A stretch of DNA of 64,000 bases from Oopsacas minuta (lineage: Eukaryota > Porifera > Hexactinellida > Lyssacinosida > Leucopsacidae), in NCBI GenBank assembly GCA_024704765.1, contig JAKMXF010000111.1, positions 1,256,619 through 1,320,618 on the forward strand. Direction: 5' to 3'. Under the pieces are notes generated by a model. The model did no database searches and was not told where the DNA came from. It saw only the letters and a program-made list of their open reading frames with translations. How positions within the stretch are numbered: the first letter of the stretch is position 1; each line of letters starts with the position of its first letter. This document shows positions 1-11,063 of this stretch, in pieces. The translations under genes were made by a program, and so were the position numbers.

Positions 1-37
1 TTCAGAATCCGTTAATTCAGGTTGATATCGCTCAATT

Positions 38-885
38 TGATAATCCATAGCATAAATAAGGCAATGATAGTCCATTGAAATTTAGGACCAGGGACAGCGA
101 TATATAGCGATGAATTTGCATAGGGCATCCTATTATTGTCTCTAGTATCAAAATGGTACACTTTTACCCGACTAAATGTATTAGTGATATTTAACTACAC
201 ACAATCAATATCTGCAAAAATTTCAGGACTAAATGACGTCACCAGATTTATCACTCGACAATTATATTACTAAAATGCCCCATTTTGAAGCTCTGTAAAG
301 TGTGTATTAATGTATCTAAGAATCCAAAATTTTTACGATGGGATTCCAGGCTGTTTGCATACAAAATATCAAAAATTAGTTATTAATGATTGCGGAAAAT
401 TCTTTGGAGATATCATATCAAATGTACTATTAGGGTATGGGAAGTTGGGTATATACTATTTGTATGTCAGATATTTGGCCATAACGTTGAAAGTTGTCAA
501 GTTATTGGCGAATATAGGCAAAATGTGTCATCCTGGTCACTACTATAACTCTGAAACGTGCTAACTTTATCATGACAAATTTTAGATATTTTCTATGAAA
601 ACAGCCTTGAATCCCATGGGAAGAATCGTAGATGCAATAATACACACTTCACAGAGCTTCCAAATAGCATTTTAAGTAATAAAATTGTCGAGCGAGCTAT
701 CTGGTCATTTCTATGTGTAGTTAAATATCGCTAATACATTTAGTCGGGTAAAGGTGTACCATGATACTATAGAAATAATAGGATTCCCTATGTAAATTCA
801 TTGCTATATATCGCTGTCCCTGGTCCTAAATTTCAATGGATTATCATTGCCTTAGTGTATAGAATGCTATGGATAATGATTCATG
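38..885. repeat. Long foldback (inverted-repeat) element
   Basis: The left arm (about 38-390) and right arm (about 555-885) are imperfect reverse complements. For example, 'ccattgaaatttaggacc' near 72 returns inverted near 825, and 'gaagctctgtaaagtgtg' near 286 returns inverted near 650. The two arms enclose a spacer of about 165 bp. The structure fits a non-autonomous foldback or MITE-like transposon. I see no transposase frame; the 84-codon frame at 310-564 lies across the arm and spacer and has no protein-like character. Exact ends and target duplication were not resolved. Confidence 0.75.
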
Positions 886-1774
886 AGTAGCTAATAGCTG
901 CCTTGCTGATACGAACTGATAATATTCAGTTGAACCAAGTTCTAGTAAGTCTATATCATCAGAACGCAACTAATCTATGTATATATTTATGTTTGTATGT
1001 CCAGGATTGATTGAAGAAACTGGAAGACACCCAGGGCTGATTTATGGCATACAGGGGTATTTGGGGCCTGGCTCGGACATGTTCGAGTCTTGGACGTAAA
1101 TTCATACCTATGACGAAATTATGACGTTATTGTCACCTTTTGGAATTTCGAAAAATCACATTATTAACCACTGCTCAGCCAATATATATGTTAGAAGTTT
1201 GAAATTTGAATCACAGGTACCCCTTAATGTGAAAAATGTCCTGACGTCATGATTCTAACTAAAGCTATCTCATCATGGGATTATTACGTCATCATGACTG
1301 TACAAAATAATAAAAATTTCAGATATTCTTAATACCCGAGGCACGAGGTGCGAGATTACTAACCATAAAGGGAAATATCATCTCCAGTGTCATTACAGAA
1401 GGGCATTGAATGTAAATTGGATGGGCCATGGATAACAAAATCTTAAAATTTTAACTATTCTGTGAATTCGAGGCACGTAGTACCGAGTATATTCTGTCGC
1501 TTAGAGACCAATAACACAATAAAATTTACTGTTTAATTAATACTTAAGCTAACCTGGAGCACTAAGCTGTCGTGCAGCGACCTAGCAAGCGAAGCACGCT
1601 AGTAGAAATAAAATTGTAACGTATTCGTATTGTAATGTCGAAAAATTTTAATAGGAAAATATGAACTGAATTGGAGATAATATATAACTAAAAGTGAATA
1701 TATCTATAGCCTACGATAAATCCCAAATAATCACAATTATATGATAAATATGATAACTGATTTACTGCTGCAAG
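886..1774. other. Gene-free spacer beyond the 3' end of GSTZ1
   Basis: No coding sequence was recognised. Short near-palindromic motifs of the form 'cgaggcacg..gt.ccgag' occur near 1334 and 1464 and recur near 24655, which suggests a dispersed repeat. A further pair of short palindromes ('gtcgtgcagcgac', 'ctagcaagcg...cgctag') lies near 1568-1604. Confidence 0.45.
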
Positions 1775-3353
1775 TTATGAAGATTGTTTGAGATCTTCAG
1801 GACAATCTGGTTGATTGAAGGGATGTGCTGCTTTGAATGCCTCATTCTTTTCCAGCTCTTCTACTATTCTACATATTGTTGGATAAGGTTCTACCTCTAC
1901 TTTGAACCTAAACGTAGAAATAATTATGGGGTTAATTCATTTGCAGAATTATTAATTGGATATTTCATATTTTGAAAGACAATTTTGACTCGAAATTACT
2001 AGAAATAATCCAAATATTTAATCGGTTTGACAAAAACTACTCAGATAGTTTATGAATTAACTCTCCACATTGATATGAAAAGCAAGAAGTATTGATAACA
2101 AAACGTTACGACCTACCTAGTACTCGGATACAAAGAAAATTGTAGTATGTATATTAAAATTAGTAATATAAGCAAAGTTTGATAATTAAAGTCTACAAAT
2201 ACATCACAATTACAGTACAACCTCGTAAGTACGTACGTCAAGAGATTTCAAAAAGGTACTTATCTGTACTCTGAAGTAAGTACGTCTCGTCCAAAGTATT
2301 TCATTTTGAATTATATTTACCTAATTTCACTATACATTCACAAGTACTAACGAGGTTTACGTACTGTGCTTACCTTGCTGCATTGAAGAACTGAGGTACT
2401 AGACACAGGTCAGCCATGGTTATCTATGTAAAATAGATTAAACAATATATATAATCATTCATACTGTGCAGCGTGCCGAATCTTCTATACTATACTATAC
2501 TATACTACAGTGGTTATACATTTGTTTTTCGTCTTTCATTATTGTTGAAATTTTGTTGAAGCAAGCTGACAAAACAAACATCCTATATGTAACAAATATA
2601 CTACTACACGTGATCACTAAATTTGTTAGATCGCTGTTAGGCCTTCCTAAATATTGATTCGACAGTACATAGGAGCAGTTGCAGGTTTTTCTACGAATGT
2701 TTGGGAGAATTAGGATTGTTCACGGATTAGTAATTATCCCTGTTATCGTATAGTTGATCAGAGCATATTTGATTTGTTGTACTATCCGCTCTTAATGATA
2801 CAACTACAGACAGTACAAATATGCACTGTGATTACTAATATATTCAAAACTCAATTCAACTGACGATTATTATACGTACAGAGATTAAACTTAATTAATG
2901 CAAATAACTAGGGGAATATTATTTAATAATTAACAACTATATGAAGTATGAACTCATATTAGATCATCTAGCAGGACAAACTATTGCTCTGGTGTATGAT
3001 GTTAAATTTTCCGAGGTTAAGCAAATACCTGATACTTTGAAAAGCTTATGATTAATCATAATACTTACTTCGTTTCCAACACAGTATTTGCCAGCAGTTT
3101 CTTTCAATATTGCCTCCAGTGCTAATAAGAAATATTTAAGGTATTAGCAAATTTATGGAAATATAAAACTGTCTTACAAGAATGCACATGGCATTATCAA
3201 GAAATTGAAGAATTCTAGATAATCAATAATTACGTAATTATAAGACTACTCAAAGGTTAATACTTAGTACTTACCATCAAATCCATGTTTAATCCAGTAA
3301 TGTCCCCACTCAGCGCTGCCATCTTTGCCAATCTTATTCAATACACGAAGATT
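1775..3353 (-). CDS. GSTZ1: Maleylacetoacetate isomerase / GST zeta, exons 6-9 (3' part)
   Basis: This is the C-terminal half of GSTZ1, a cytosolic enzyme that uses glutathione to isomerise maleylacetoacetate in tyrosine breakdown. Exons on the minus strand are 3275-3353 (begins NLRVLNKIG, contains EWGHYWIKHGFD), 3069-3121 (ALEAILKETAGKYCVGNE), 2374-2423 (ITMADLCLVPQFFNAA) and 1775-1907 (FKVEVEPYPTICRIVEEL to the stop at 1775-1777). Every junction has GT donor and AG acceptor, and split codons rejoin correctly (GFD-A and AA-R-FK). MADLCLVPQ and the F-K-V-x-x-x-P-Y-P-T-I stretch are GSTZ signatures. The first five exons lie 41.3 kb away at 44698-46478, and the join between exon 5 (...SSSIQPIQ) and exon 6 (NLRVL...) loses no residue compared with the family. 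The nine exons total 675 bp (224 aa), close to the usual 210-220. Confidence 0.9.
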
Positions 3354-3767
3354 CTAAATACATAATACACAAGGTCATGTAAAGAATTACTTTCTCATAA
3401 TTACATATGTTCTAGGTAGTTTTGAACATTAGGAATAAATCGCTAATAACGATCTCCAACTTGACAATTGTAATGCTCACCATGTTCATACAATAATTTA
3501 TCTAAGCATAGAATGGATTAGTAGTTTCTTCCAGCTTCCATAAATCGCATGAACTAATAGTTAGTGAAATTAAGTTTAATTGAAATTCAAAAGAGCTACG
3601 AATTACACTGTTTTATACAACCATTATATAATTATTACAAAACAATACAACAATAAATCAATACTTCAATCCAACTTATTCTAACTAATAAAATTACAAA
3701 ACTTTCATAAATGAAGTCATTTCTTGTAGGAGAAATTCCTAATTAACTTCTTCAGTTGGACCTGCAT

Positions 3768-6700
3768 CTAACAAAACGATTCGTCAGAGGTAGCTAACAT
3801 CGATGAGATTTCCTGGAAACTAGGTCTGATCTCTGCATTTATTTGCCAGCACTCTAGCATTACTGAGAATATTCCTTCCGGGCAACCAGTGGGTCGATCC
3901 ATAACATCTGAATTAGCATATGCCTGCAATACATCTTCGTTACTATACCCAGGCCACGGCTTCTCACCTAGAGACCAGATCTCATAAAGCGTCATCCCGA
4001 AAGACCAGACATCCGATTTCTCCGAGTAACGCTGGTAAAAGATAGCTTCAGGTGCTGTCCACTTGAGAGGGATCTTACCTCCCTTTGATGTGTAATAATC
4101 TCCTTCATCTCGGAGCTGTCGAGACAGGCCGAAGTCTGAAATCCGACAAGTGAGGTCTTTAGCTAACAACACATTGCGAGCAGCTAAATCTCGATGAATA
4201 AAGTTTTTGGAAGAGAGATAAGTCATGCCCGAAGCAATCTCTCTTGACAGCTTCAGGTAGAGAGAATACATCTGGGAACGTTGTAGAGTAGATTTGCGGA
4301 GTACCACTACGAATTTTAGAAGTTCTATATGCATTAGCTCAGTAACTATCATGAACGGTTCTGTAAGACTAACAATTCCGAGTAGACGGAGTACATTAGG
4401 GTGTGAGAATTGACCCATAATGGCTGCTTCCTGCAGGAAAGTAAGCTTCAATTCTATGGTGGATGAATCGTGGAGAGTCTTTATAGCCACAAGAAGAGGT
4501 TTGTTTGCCTTAAAGGGGTTGGATTCCATTCCTGATGTGTGCCAGAGACCCTTGTACACAGCCCCAAACTGACCTGATCCTATTTGTTCCTGTCGCTCAA
4601 TAGCACTCACAGCAATTTCGCGATATCTCATATCGGACATTTGATTGAATAGTAGACTCAGGTTCTTAGGAGGTTCCAAGTATATACTCCCCTGCTCGAA
4701 AAATGTATCGGATTTCTGTGATAATTGTCTTGAAGCTGATCCATCTGCACTTTCATACACACTTTCAGACCTCAATTCATATCTTGGCACAACCATTGAA
4801 CTTCCAATATAAGAGCATTGACTCGCTTCTTCATAAGTCTGATACAGGTCATTAACATCATCTGATATACCTAACTCTCCGTATATGTTCTCGTAGGATT
4901 CTGGAGCTGTCTTCATAGCAAATGGCGGTAGTATTTGACCCTGTTCATTAATACTGGAATAAGTAGGATTAGGAAAGTTGAGATTAAAGTCTGTGCTTTC
5001 TACGTGAGGATTTACTTCTGATTTCGGACTCCTATATACCACTTCATTCACGGAACATTCTGATGGAACTAATTGTATATCTTGTGGGTTGACCTCAGCA
5101 TATATTTCATCTTGGGCAGGTCTATTTCCTTTGGATTTATGAGTTCGAGTTAGGAGCAGAAAGAACAGGACAACTACCAGAATTACTATTACAATAATAA
5201 TCACAATCACGACAATAGGAACTGCGTATACTATTGGAAAGGTTATAGCTTCCACAACAGGCCCTGTAGAAACATCAGTAAGAATTGTTTTTGACGTTGA
5301 TTCTAATTGTATGTCCCGACAGGTATTTCCAATGGATCCAGATTTGCATTCACAAATACCATTATTACAAGATTGATTAGGTTTACATTTAGGTTCACAT
5401 TGAAGAAACTGACAATTCGGATAAAGAGGATCACATTCACAAACTCCTTCATTGCATATTTGTGTTTCTCTACATTTAGGAGAACAAGCTTTGGTCTCAC
5501 AACTATCACCGTAATACATGTGAGTGCATTCACAGGTACCATTTGAGAGACAATTACCATCATTCTGACAATCTGGTTGACAAGATAAATTCTGACAACT
5601 ATCACCATAATAAAGACCAGGGCATTCACAGGTACCATTTGATGTACAATTACCATCATTCTGACAATCTGGTTGACAAGATAAATTCTCACAACTATCG
5701 CCATAATAAAGACCAGTGCATTCACAGGTACCATTTGATGTACAATTACCATCATTCTGACAATCTGGTTGACAAGATAAATTCTGACAACTATCACCAT
5801 AATAAAGACCAGTGCATTCACAGGTACCATTTGATGTACAATTACCATCATTCTGACAATCTGGTTGACAAGATAAATTCTGACAACTATCACCATAATA
5901 AAGACCAGGGCATTCACAGGTACCATTTGATGTACAATTACCATCATTCTGACAATCTGGTTGACAAGATAAATTCTGACAACTATCACCATAATAAAGA
6001 CCAGGGCATTCACAGGTACCATTTGAGAGACAATTACCATCATTCTGACAATCTGGTTGACAAGATAAATTCTGACAACTATCACCATAATAAAGACCAG
6101 TGCATTCACAGGTACCATTTGATGTACAATTACCATCATTCTGACAATCTGGTTGACAAGATAAATTCTGACAACTATCACCATAATAAAGACCAGTGCA
6201 TTCACAGGTACCATTTGATGTACAATTACCATCATTCTGACAATCTGGGTGACAAGATAAATTCTCACAACTATCGCCATAATAAAGACCAGGGCATTCA
6301 CAGGTACCATTTGATGTACAATTACCATCATTCTGACAATCTGGTTGACAAGATAAATTCTGACAACTATCACCATAATAAAGACCAGGGCATTCACAGG
6401 TACCATTTGATGTACAATTACCATCATTCTGACAATCTGGGTGACAAGATAAATTCTCACAACTATCGCCATAATAAAGACCAGTGCATTCACAGGTACC
6501 ATTTGATGTACAATTACCATCATTCTGACAATCTGGTTGACAAGATAAATTCTGACAACTATCACCATAATAAAGACCAGTGCATTCACAGGTACCATTT
6601 GATGTACAATTACCATCATTCTGACAATCTGGTTGGCAAGATAAATTCTGACAACTATCACCATAATAAAGACCAGGGCACTCACAGGTACCATTTGAGA

Positions 6701-7223
6701 GACAATTACCACCGTTCTGACATCCTAATGGACATAATATATCTTCACAAGTATCTCCACTGTACCCACTAGGACAGTAACACATACCAGCGTGACAACT
6801 ACCGCCATTCTCACAATTATTAATACACTCACATTTTTTATTGTTGACACAGACGCCGGTAGCTGGACATGGGTTCTCATCATTACAATTTTGACATGTG
6901 ACTTTGAGCAATTCAAAGCAATCATCTACCACTGAAAACGTACATTCGGATAAATGTAATTCTGTCCCAATGCAATCAACCTTGACTCCACTTGTCGCTT
7001 CACCCTGTTCCCAACTTTCTTTAGCACTTGGTCTATCCCTACTTAGACAAAATACTGACGATTCATTCAAACTCCAACCCGAAAAACAAACGTCGGAATA
7101 TGTATCCCCATTCTCACAAATTTGTAGACGCTTGCCAGCTCTCTTGGTTTGTCCATAATTACATGAACTCGAAGTTTGCAATACGACAGTACCAGCAATT
7201 AACAGAAAAGCAAAAACTAACAT
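3768..7223 (-). CDS. Receptor tyrosine kinase, SRCR + 13 near-identical EGF units
   Basis: This is a single-exon type I membrane RTK of 1151 aa from the Met at 7221-7223. That start opens a signal peptide (MLVFAFLLIAGTVVL) matching the neighbour at 9017-10297. An upstream in-frame ATG at 7313 would add 30 residues before the signal and is less likely. Domains: SRCR about 20-113, EGF-type units about 115-650, membrane span about 664-695, tyrosine-rich juxtamembrane region (YAEV, YEN, YGEL, YEEAS), kinase about 870-1145. Kinase marks: GSGQFG loop, VAIK lysine, HRDLAARN, SDFGLS, paired Tyr in the activation loop (GDYYTSKGG), WTAPEA, SDVWSFGM. All key catalytic residues are present, so it should be active. 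It would signal from the plasma membrane on binding an unknown ligand. It lies on the same strand as, and 1.8 kb from, its kinase-less relative. The catalytic domain resembles those of its cluster neighbours; no closer family assignment was possible. Confidence 0.95.
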   Translation of the reverse strand: MLVFAFLLIAGTVVLQTSSSCNYGQTKRAGKRLQICENGDTYSDVCFSGWSLNESSVFCLSRDRPSAKESWEQGEATSGVKVDCIGTELHLSECTFSVVDDCFELLKVTCQNCNDENPCPATGVCVNNKKCECINNCENGGSCHAGMCYCPSGYSGDTCEDILCPLGCQNGGNCLSNGTCECPGLYYGDSCQNLSCQPDCQNDGNCTSNGTCECTGLYYGDSCQNLSCQPDCQNDGNCTSNGTCECTGLYYGDSCENLSCHPDCQNDGNCTSNGTCECPGLYYGDSCQNLSCQPDCQNDGNCTSNGTCECPGLYYGDSCENLSCHPDCQNDGNCTSNGTCECTGLYYGDSCQNLSCQPDCQNDGNCTSNGTCECTGLYYGDSCQNLSCQPDCQNDGNCLSNGTCECPGLYYGDSCQNLSCQPDCQNDGNCTSNGTCECPGLYYGDSCQNLSCQPDCQNDGNCTSNGTCECTGLYYGDSCQNLSCQPDCQNDGNCTSNGTCECTGLYYGDSCENLSCQPDCQNDGNCTSNGTCECPGLYYGDSCQNLSCQPDCQNDGNCLSNGTCECTHMYYGDSCETKACSPKCRETQICNEGVCECDPLYPNCQFLQCEPKCKPNQSCNNGICECKSGSIGNTCRDIQLESTSKTILTDVSTGPVVEAITFPIVYAVPIVVIVIIIVIVILVVVLFFLLLTRTHKSKGNRPAQDEIYAEVNPQDIQLVPSECSVNEVVYRSPKSEVNPHVESTDFNLNFPNPTYSSINEQGQILPPFAMKTAPESYENIYGELGISDDVNDLYQTYEEASQCSYIGSSMVVPRYELRSESVYESADGSASRQLSQKSDTFFEQGSIYLEPPKNLSLLFNQMSDMRYREIAVSAIERQEQIGSGQFGAVYKGLWHTSGMESNPFKANKPLLVAIKTLHDSSTIELKLTFLQEAAIMGQFSHPNVLRLLGIVSLTEPFMIVTELMHIELLKFVVVLRKSTLQRSQMYSLYLKLSREIASGMTYLSSKNFIHRDLAARNVLLAKDLTCRISDFGLSRQLRDEGDYYTSKGGKIPLKWTAPEAIFYQRYSEKSDVWSFGMTLYEIWSLGEKPWPGYSNEDVLQAYANSDVMDRPTGCPEGIFSVMLECWQINAEIRPSFQEISSMLATSDESFC
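5524..6730 (-). repeat. Homogenised 96-bp EGF-coding tandem array
   Basis: About 13 copies of a 96-bp (32-aa) unit with core DCQNDGNCTSNGTCEC and LYYGDSC. Variation is almost limited to T/L after NC, P/T after CEC, and Q/E after DSC. Because the unit is a multiple of three, other frames are also open across the array, which creates long false reading frames on both strands. Each unit carries Asn-x-Ser/Thr sequons (NLS, NCT, NGT). The homogeneity indicates recent unequal exchange or gene conversion. Confidence 0.95.
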
Positions 7224-9016
7224 ATTAATATAATAGTATTTGTATATTCTATATGTATTTATATAAATTGGCCCTAGATAGTTGACTGTAATAGAATACT
7301 CTCTCTCATCCAATAATAGTGTTACTAAAAATAATTACTTTAATACTAGATTTGAGCATAATAAATGTCAAATATAATTATATATATATTAGCCTTCGGC
7401 TCGCAAACAAAAATTCACATACGTACATATGAGCAATTTGTGAAATTCAGATTCAGCATACTTGGTATATATATATATATATATATACCCTTGTGTAGTC
7501 ACTGACAGCAAGTTTCTATGTATAATTTAGATTTCGTTAGTTGTTTACATTCATAAAACAACAAATAAATATAATCATCTACAGTAGAACGCGGATAACT
7601 GGATAACTCTCAGTTTATACGTATAGTCGAGGAGAACATAGCCAAAATAATGCGTACTAATACGATTTTTGCTGAAAGTGATAAATAGGAGTATGTCAAT
7701 GCAGAATCCAGCGGGTGACACCTTGGAAGTCTCCTGATTCTGCACTTATACACTTTCAGCAAAAACTACTACTGTAATAATTCTTCTTCCAAACAAAATC
7801 TCAAATCACCGCCTGTGCCCACGTAATTTCCAGCATTTCAAGATTTTTATATTATTTGTTTACTTTATATTCATAAAATCAACAATAAATTTACATATGA
7901 GAAATTTAAGGATGCCAAATTCGGATTCAGCGTACTTAATTAGGGGCCGTTCAATGTTACGCAACTCAAAATTCTCTACATTCTGACCCCTTCCCCTCCC
8001 TATGTCATGCCTTTTGACAGTTTTTGTAATACAAAAAGAATGAGACTGTTACGCCTTGTATACCACCCCCTCTCCTTGGAGCGTTACGTAACGTTTGAAC
8101 GACACCTTACCCTTATACGTCTGTTGAGTCCGTGATAACATGTTGAAACCTAATCTCGAGCATGCTATTGAATTGTATATAGAAATGTATGAAAATATGA
8201 TTAACTACCTAAAAGGTGAAAACTATACACATTAGAATCTCTTCACATGTTAGGTACACATCTAGACGTCACAACGAGTATAAATGCCAAATTTGGTGTC
8301 TTAATCTCTAAAGGTGTGAACAGGAGAGTGAACACACATATACACACCAGTATATACATATATATATATATATGCCAAGTCAAACATTTTAGTACTGAGC
8401 CACTATGTGATATATTATATCTCAGAATTACGAAATTTTGACGAATTATATAACAGCATACTACACTTCCTTGACAACCGAGAAAGAGACAATAATTGAG
8501 ATTTAATGTAATATACGAACCCGGGGTATACAAGATTCATGAACGGACGCTGGTGGTGTTGATTTTAGACGATGAACGTGAATGAACTAAACGTGCGTCA
8601 ATTTGAGACGGATTGAATTGCATTAATTCAGTCTGTTCGTGAACCTTTCATTCCCTGAAAAGTACTAGATTCATAATCCGATATATTAAACTTTGCTAAT
8701 ACGCAAGCTTGATATTAGAGGAATTATTTCCAATACAAAATAGACTACAAAATAGAGTCTCTGAAAACTTGCTATTAGTCGAATATTGGTAATAGACGAA
8801 TTGCTAATAGGCGAACACCACTATTAATAATACATAATATAATATCTAAAACATTGGCTATTAATTCATTTAGAACTTCACCAAAATTGTACCTACTCTG
8901 CAAGTATTAGGCAAATTAGATATTCAATTAAGCATTATACTTGAGAGGGAACAGAATTTGTATTGATTTGTATATAATATTTTTTATATTTTCCAAGCTG
9001 ATCAGTGTAATTAGCG
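7224..9016. other. Spacer with dispersed repeats and TA microsatellites
   Basis: No gene was recognised. It contains (TA)n tracts near 7470-7490 and 8357-8372. A dispersed repeat near 7845-7945 ('tttatattcataaaat', 'ttcggattcagcgtactt') has a reverse-strand relative near 60840-60912. The frames at 8243-8533 and 8247-8441 run through the AT tract and look spurious. Confidence 0.5.
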
Positions 9017-10297
9017 CTAGGTTAATTCCTCAATCTTTATGTTATCAAAGTATCTGACAGCATATGGAGTTATTGATGTAGGTTGGGTATTATGATCTTT
9101 GGTATCATGATGAAATCGTGAACGCATAAAATCCCATGGAATAGCATAAGAATAGACTATTGAGCGAGTTCTTTTTGGCGTTTTTGTTTCTACATCAGAT
9201 GACTCTTTGTTAGGAAAGTTTGAATTACTATATATTCTCTGTACTCTATGCGATTGGTTACACTTCACTTTCTTAATTGCTATACAGAATAAAGTACACA
9301 AACACACGCACAGTACGCCACAACCACAACCAACCATAAAAGTTGTAGATATTATCACACATAAGATTAACCAATTATCTGGTATTGATGTAATGGAATT
9401 AGGGATCAAACAATCTGAATTAAACAAATTATTACCAAAGCTATCATCAGAAGAATGATCAAAGCATACACAGGTACAATTTGTTAGACAACTACCATTG
9501 TTCTGACATTCTTTAAGACATAAGATTCTCTCACAACTATCACCATAATAAAGACCAGGGCATTCACAGGTACCATTTGAGAGACAATTACCATCATTCT
9601 GACAATCTGGTTGACAAGATAAATTCTGACAACTATCACCATAATAAAGACCAGTGCATTCACAGGTACCATTTGATGTACAATTACCATCATTCTGACA
9701 ATCTGGTTGACAAGATAAATTCTGACAACTATCACCATAATAAAGACCAGGGCACTCACAGGTACCATTTGAGAGACAATTACCACCGTTCTGACATCCT
9801 AATGGACATAATATATCTTCACAAGTATCTCCACTGTACCCACTAGGACAGTAACACATACCAGCGTGACAACTACCGCCATTCTCACAATTATTAATAC
9901 ACTCACATGTTGTATCGTCGACACAGACGCCGGTAGCTGGACATGGGTTCTCATCATCACACATTTGACATGTGACTCTGAGCAATTCGAAGCACTCATC
10001 TACCACTGAATACCTACATTCGGATAAATGTAATTCTGTCCCAATGCAATCAACCTTGACTCCACTTGTCCTTCCACCCTCTTCCCAACTTTCTTCAGCA
10101 CCTGGTCTATCACCACTTAGACAAAATACTGACGATTCATTCAAACTCCAACCCGAAAAACAAACGTCGGAATATGTATCCCCATTCTCACAAATTTGTA
10201 GACGCCCATACCTACTCTTGGTTTCTCCAAAATTACATGAACTCGAAGTTTGCAATACGACAGTACCAGCAATTAACAGAAGAGCAAAAACTAACAT
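9017..10297 (-). CDS. Kinase-less SRCR/EGF receptor, truncated paralogue of the adjacent RTK
   Basis: Single-exon type I membrane protein of 426 aa. The signal peptide (MLVFALLLIAGTVVL), SRCR domain (about 20-113) and first EGF region are nearly identical to the RTK at 3768-7223. It has only about four 32-aa EGF units against 13, and then diverges (CERILCLKECQNNGSCL). Membrane span is about 320-350 (LILCVIISTTFMVGCGCGV...), followed by a tail of about 75 aa with no kinase and a few tyrosines (RIYSN, VYSYA, PYAVRYF). It looks like a tandem duplicate that kept the ligand-binding side and swapped or lost the signalling side. It could act as a decoy, adhesion or dominant-negative partner; this role is inferred. 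Confidence 0.93.
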   Translation of the reverse strand: MLVFALLLIAGTVVLQTSSSCNFGETKSRYGRLQICENGDTYSDVCFSGWSLNESSVFCLSGDRPGAEESWEEGGRTSGVKVDCIGTELHLSECRYSVVDECFELLRVTCQMCDDENPCPATGVCVDDTTCECINNCENGGSCHAGMCYCPSGYSGDTCEDILCPLGCQNGGNCLSNGTCECPGLYYGDSCQNLSCQPDCQNDGNCTSNGTCECTGLYYGDSCQNLSCQPDCQNDGNCLSNGTCECPGLYYGDSCERILCLKECQNNGSCLTNCTCVCFDHSSDDSFGNNLFNSDCLIPNSITSIPDNWLILCVIISTTFMVGCGCGVLCVCLCTLFCIAIKKVKCNQSHRVQRIYSNSNFPNKESSDVETKTPKRTRSIVYSYAIPWDFMRSRFHHDTKDHNTQPTSITPYAVRYFDNIKIEELT

Positions 10298-11063
10298 ATT
10301 AATATAATATAGTTACAATAATTTTCCTTACTCCTTACTTATATATTTTCAGTATTATGATGTAATATTCTTTCAATTCATAGTTCCTAGGCCATACATG
10401 GATGCGTCCCAAAGCACATTTAACCGAGCACATATTAAATACAATATACAAGTAACTCATAATTTGAGAATAACATAAGTAAGCATATGTAAGACGAATT
10501 GAGAATAACATACGAAAACATCTTGTAAGCAAAATGTAATCCACTCTAATAATGCATCCAGTACAAATCTGCAACCAATATACATTTATGGCATAACTAC
10601 CGTGAGATTGCACGGGGAGACACATTTTAATTGTTCATCATTTTAAGGAGCGAATAGTCAGTGCCTACTACACACAGTCAACTCCCGTAATATAGAAACC
10701 CCAAGGGACCGTGATAATTACAGTCAGGGCCGCCTATTATCAACCCACAAGGGACCAAAAATCTTGTTCATAGAATTAATACATATAGAGACTTCATATT
10801 AAGGGAATTTAATTTAATACAAATCCTATGTGAATGATTTCTGGCTTGGTTCATAATAAGAGAATGTTCATAATGAGCACCTTTACTGTACTTCGATATA
10901 AATAGGATTCGATATAGCCGATGAAACTCTTAGGGATTATGTATATATGTATAATTTCTATATATCCGTGTTCGTTAATACGAAAGTTGACTGTGCTATC
11001 ATAAAAGTTAATTAGATACTTAAAGAATCCATAATAACGTAATTCACATAAATATCTTACTTA
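10297..11063. other. Spacer around the 10671 MITE
   Basis: Apart from the MITE, I see only AT-rich sequence. The 96-codon frame at 10335-10625 has no recognisable domain, signal or relative in the window and is treated as chance. Confidence 0.4.
10671..10996. mobile_element. MITE with TIR 'cagtcaact' and TA target duplication
   Basis: The ends 'cacagtcaactcccgt' (left) and 'gaaagttgactgtg' (right) are inverted copies, flanked by TA at 10669-10670 and 10997-10998. The family also occurs at 58740-58909 and 63757-63923. Terminal sequence and TA duplication suggest a pogo/Tc1-like non-autonomous element, about 326 bp, with no coding content. Confidence 0.6.

Noticed and set aside
310-564. 84-codon frame in the foldback element
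   Set aside because: It lies over the inverted arm and spacer and has no protein-like pattern.
1775-3353. A separate GSTZ1 pseudogene fragment
   Set aside because: The exons have intact frames and splice sites, do not overlap in content with the 44698-46478 exons, and complete the protein exactly. Two complementary fragments by chance are unlikely.
5524-6730. CRISPR-like direct repeat array
   Set aside because: The units are adjacent with no unique spacers and encode EGF modules in a eukaryotic receptor.
5303-6772. Long antisense and alternate-frame frames of 409 and 469 codons over the EGF array
   Set aside because: They exist because the 96-bp repeat unit is a multiple of three and lacks stops in those frames. 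The Cys-rich EGF frame is the one with domain structure, signal peptide and kinase. The same applies to 9484-9786 and 9577-9846.
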